A stretch of DNA of 6,105 nucleotides. Origin: an uncultured Oscillospiraceae bacterium (GTDB lineage: Bacteria; Bacillota; Clostridia; Oscillospirales; Acutalibacteraceae). Shown in pieces: positions 5,237-6,105 of the stretch (position 1 is the stretch's first letter; every line of letters begins with the position of its first letter). The notes beneath the pieces are model-generated. The model searched no databases and was not told the origin of the DNA. It saw nothing but the letters and a program-made list of their open reading frames with translations. The position numbers and the translations under genes are program-made. The stretch lies in the NCBI GenBank assembly GCA_900552925.1, contig USBH01000103.1, forward strand, positions 1 through 6,105, given 5' to 3'.

Positions 5237-6105
5237 ATGATTTTTATCAACGCACAAATTCTGGACGGCGATTTCCGTCTGCGGAAAGCCGATATCGAGA
5301 TCAACGACGAGCGGATCGTCCGCCTTGCGGATACGCTCTCCTATACGGAGCAGGATCTCGTCGTCGACTGCGCGGGCTACACGATCGTGCCCGGCTTTGT
5401 CGATATCCATGTCCACGGCGGCGCCGGCGCCGATACCTGCGACGCCGATGCGGACGGGCTGCGCGAAATGGCGAAATTCCTGCTGACAAAGGGCGTCACC
5501 GCCTTCTGCCCGACGACGATGACCGTCTCGAATGAAGAGATCGCAAAGTCGCTCGAGACCGTCCGCAGCTGCATGGCGGACAAGGAGGGGGCGCGGATCG
5601 TCGGCGTCAATATGGAGGGGCCGTTCATCTCGCCCGCCAAAAAGGGCGCGCAGGGCGACGAATTCATCCAGGCGCCGGATTTCGACGTGTTCAAGGCGTT
5701 CTACGACGGCTGCGGCGGCATCATCCGGCTCGTCGATATTGCGCCGGAGTGCGACGTGCGCGGCGACTTTATCGAGAAGGCGTCCAAGCTGTGCACGGTT
5801 TCGGTCGCGCACACCGCCACCGATTACGACGGCGCGAAGGCGGCGTTCCGCCGCGGCGCAACGCACGCGACGCACCTTTTCAACGCGATGTCCGGCATGA
5901 CGCACCGCGCGCCGGGCGTTGTGGGCGCCGTGTTCGACACCGATACCGTCTGCGGCGAGCTGATCTGCGACGGCATCCACATCCATCCGGCCGTCGTGCG
6001 CACGGCGTTCCGGCAGATGCCCGGCCGCATCTGCGTCGTCAGCGACGCGATGCGCCTTTCCGGCATGCCGGACGGGCAGGGCATGCTCGGCGTGAACCTT
6101 GTCAC
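5237..6105 (+). CDS. nagA: N-acetylglucosamine-6-phosphate deacetylase (NagA), 3' end outside window
   Basis: NagA hydrolyses GlcNAc-6-phosphate to glucosamine-6-phosphate and acetate in the cytoplasm, recycling cell-wall amino sugar or feeding GlcNAc into glycolysis. The visible 289 residues are about three quarters of the usual 380. The amidohydrolase fold is shown by VPGFVDIHVHGGAG (51-64) with the metal-site H58-x-H60, and EGPFISPAKKGAQG (127-140) with metal ligand E127. H192 (VAHT) and H213 (THLFNAM, 212-218) are the other metal histidines. R224 and H248 are at positions that contact the sugar phosphate in relatives, and D270 in VVSDAMRLSGMPDG is the catalytic aspartate. Keeping HxH suggests a two-metal site like the Bacillus enzyme rather than the one-metal E. 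coli type. The reading frame is open to the last base with no stop. A downstream nagB would be the expected neighbour but is out of view. Confidence 0.95.
   Translation, partial: MIFINAQILDGDFRLRKADIEINDERIVRLADTLSYTEQDLVVDCAGYTIVPGFVDIHVHGGAGADTCDADADGLREMAKFLLTKGVTAFCPTTMTVSNEEIAKSLETVRSCMADKEGARIVGVNMEGPFISPAKKGAQGDEFIQAPDFDVFKAFYDGCGGIIRLVDIAPECDVRGDFIEKASKLCTVSVAHTATDYDGAKAAFRRGATHATHLFNAMSGMTHRAPGVVGAVFDTDTVCGELICDGIHIHPAVVRTAFRQMPGRICVVSDAMRLSGMPDGQGMLGVNLV

Noticed and set aside
1..6105. CRISPR array, transposon ends, tRNA or rRNA gene
   Set aside because: No spaced repeat array, transposase-like protein, terminal inverted repeat with target duplication, or recognisable tRNA/rRNA sequence was seen on either strand.

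Overview
The window reads as a compact, GC-rich stretch of chromosome from a Firmicute, most likely a clostridial lineage (Oscillospiraceae/Ruminococcaceae-like). This rests on three things: gene content that includes a BofA-family sporulation regulator, Gram-positive-style Shine-Dalgarno sequences, and protein sequences of clostridial type. I did not compute GC content or search any database. All genes lie on the + strand. Bases are strongly GC-biased at codon position 3, except for an AT-rich island around 2570-2760.

Layout: (1) the last 18 codons of an unrecognised upstream gene (1-57); (2) an aldo/keto reductase with a C-terminal two-cluster ferredoxin domain (72-1082), 14 nt after that stop; (3) murD, the D-glutamate-adding ligase of peptidoglycan synthesis (1107-2507), 24 nt further on; (4) a 149-nt gap holding GC-rich hairpins, a perfect 10-bp tandem repeat and an AT-rich stretch; (5) rnr, encoding RNase R (2657-4882), with an unusual basic N-terminal extension; (6) an 83-nt gap with a foldable leader and a possible sporulation promoter; (7) a 59-codon gene for a BofA-like two-pass membrane protein (4966-5145), easily missed because of its size; (8) a 91-nt gap with two small hairpins; (9) the first 289 codons of nagA, N-acetylglucosamine-6-phosphate deacetylase, which runs off the right edge (5237-6105).

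The first three genes look like one transcription unit. rnr, the bofA-like gene and nagA follow in the same direction with larger gaps, where separate promoters or leader control are possible. MurD and NagA both touch cell-wall amino-sugar metabolism: NagA returns GlcNAc-6-P to the GlcN-6-P pool that feeds UDP-GlcNAc, and MurD acts later on the UDP-MurNAc-peptide. A BofA-like protein between rnr and nagA is a plausible link to sporulation.

The most interesting part is the rnr/bofA gap. A transcript reading through from rnr could fold so that the bofA Shine-Dalgarno is paired. A sigma-E-like promoter in the same gap would produce a shorter transcript that lacks the pairing strand. That is a testable idea built on short motifs, not a demonstrated mechanism. 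I found no mobile element, CRISPR array, tRNA or rRNA, and no clearly new multi-gene system.
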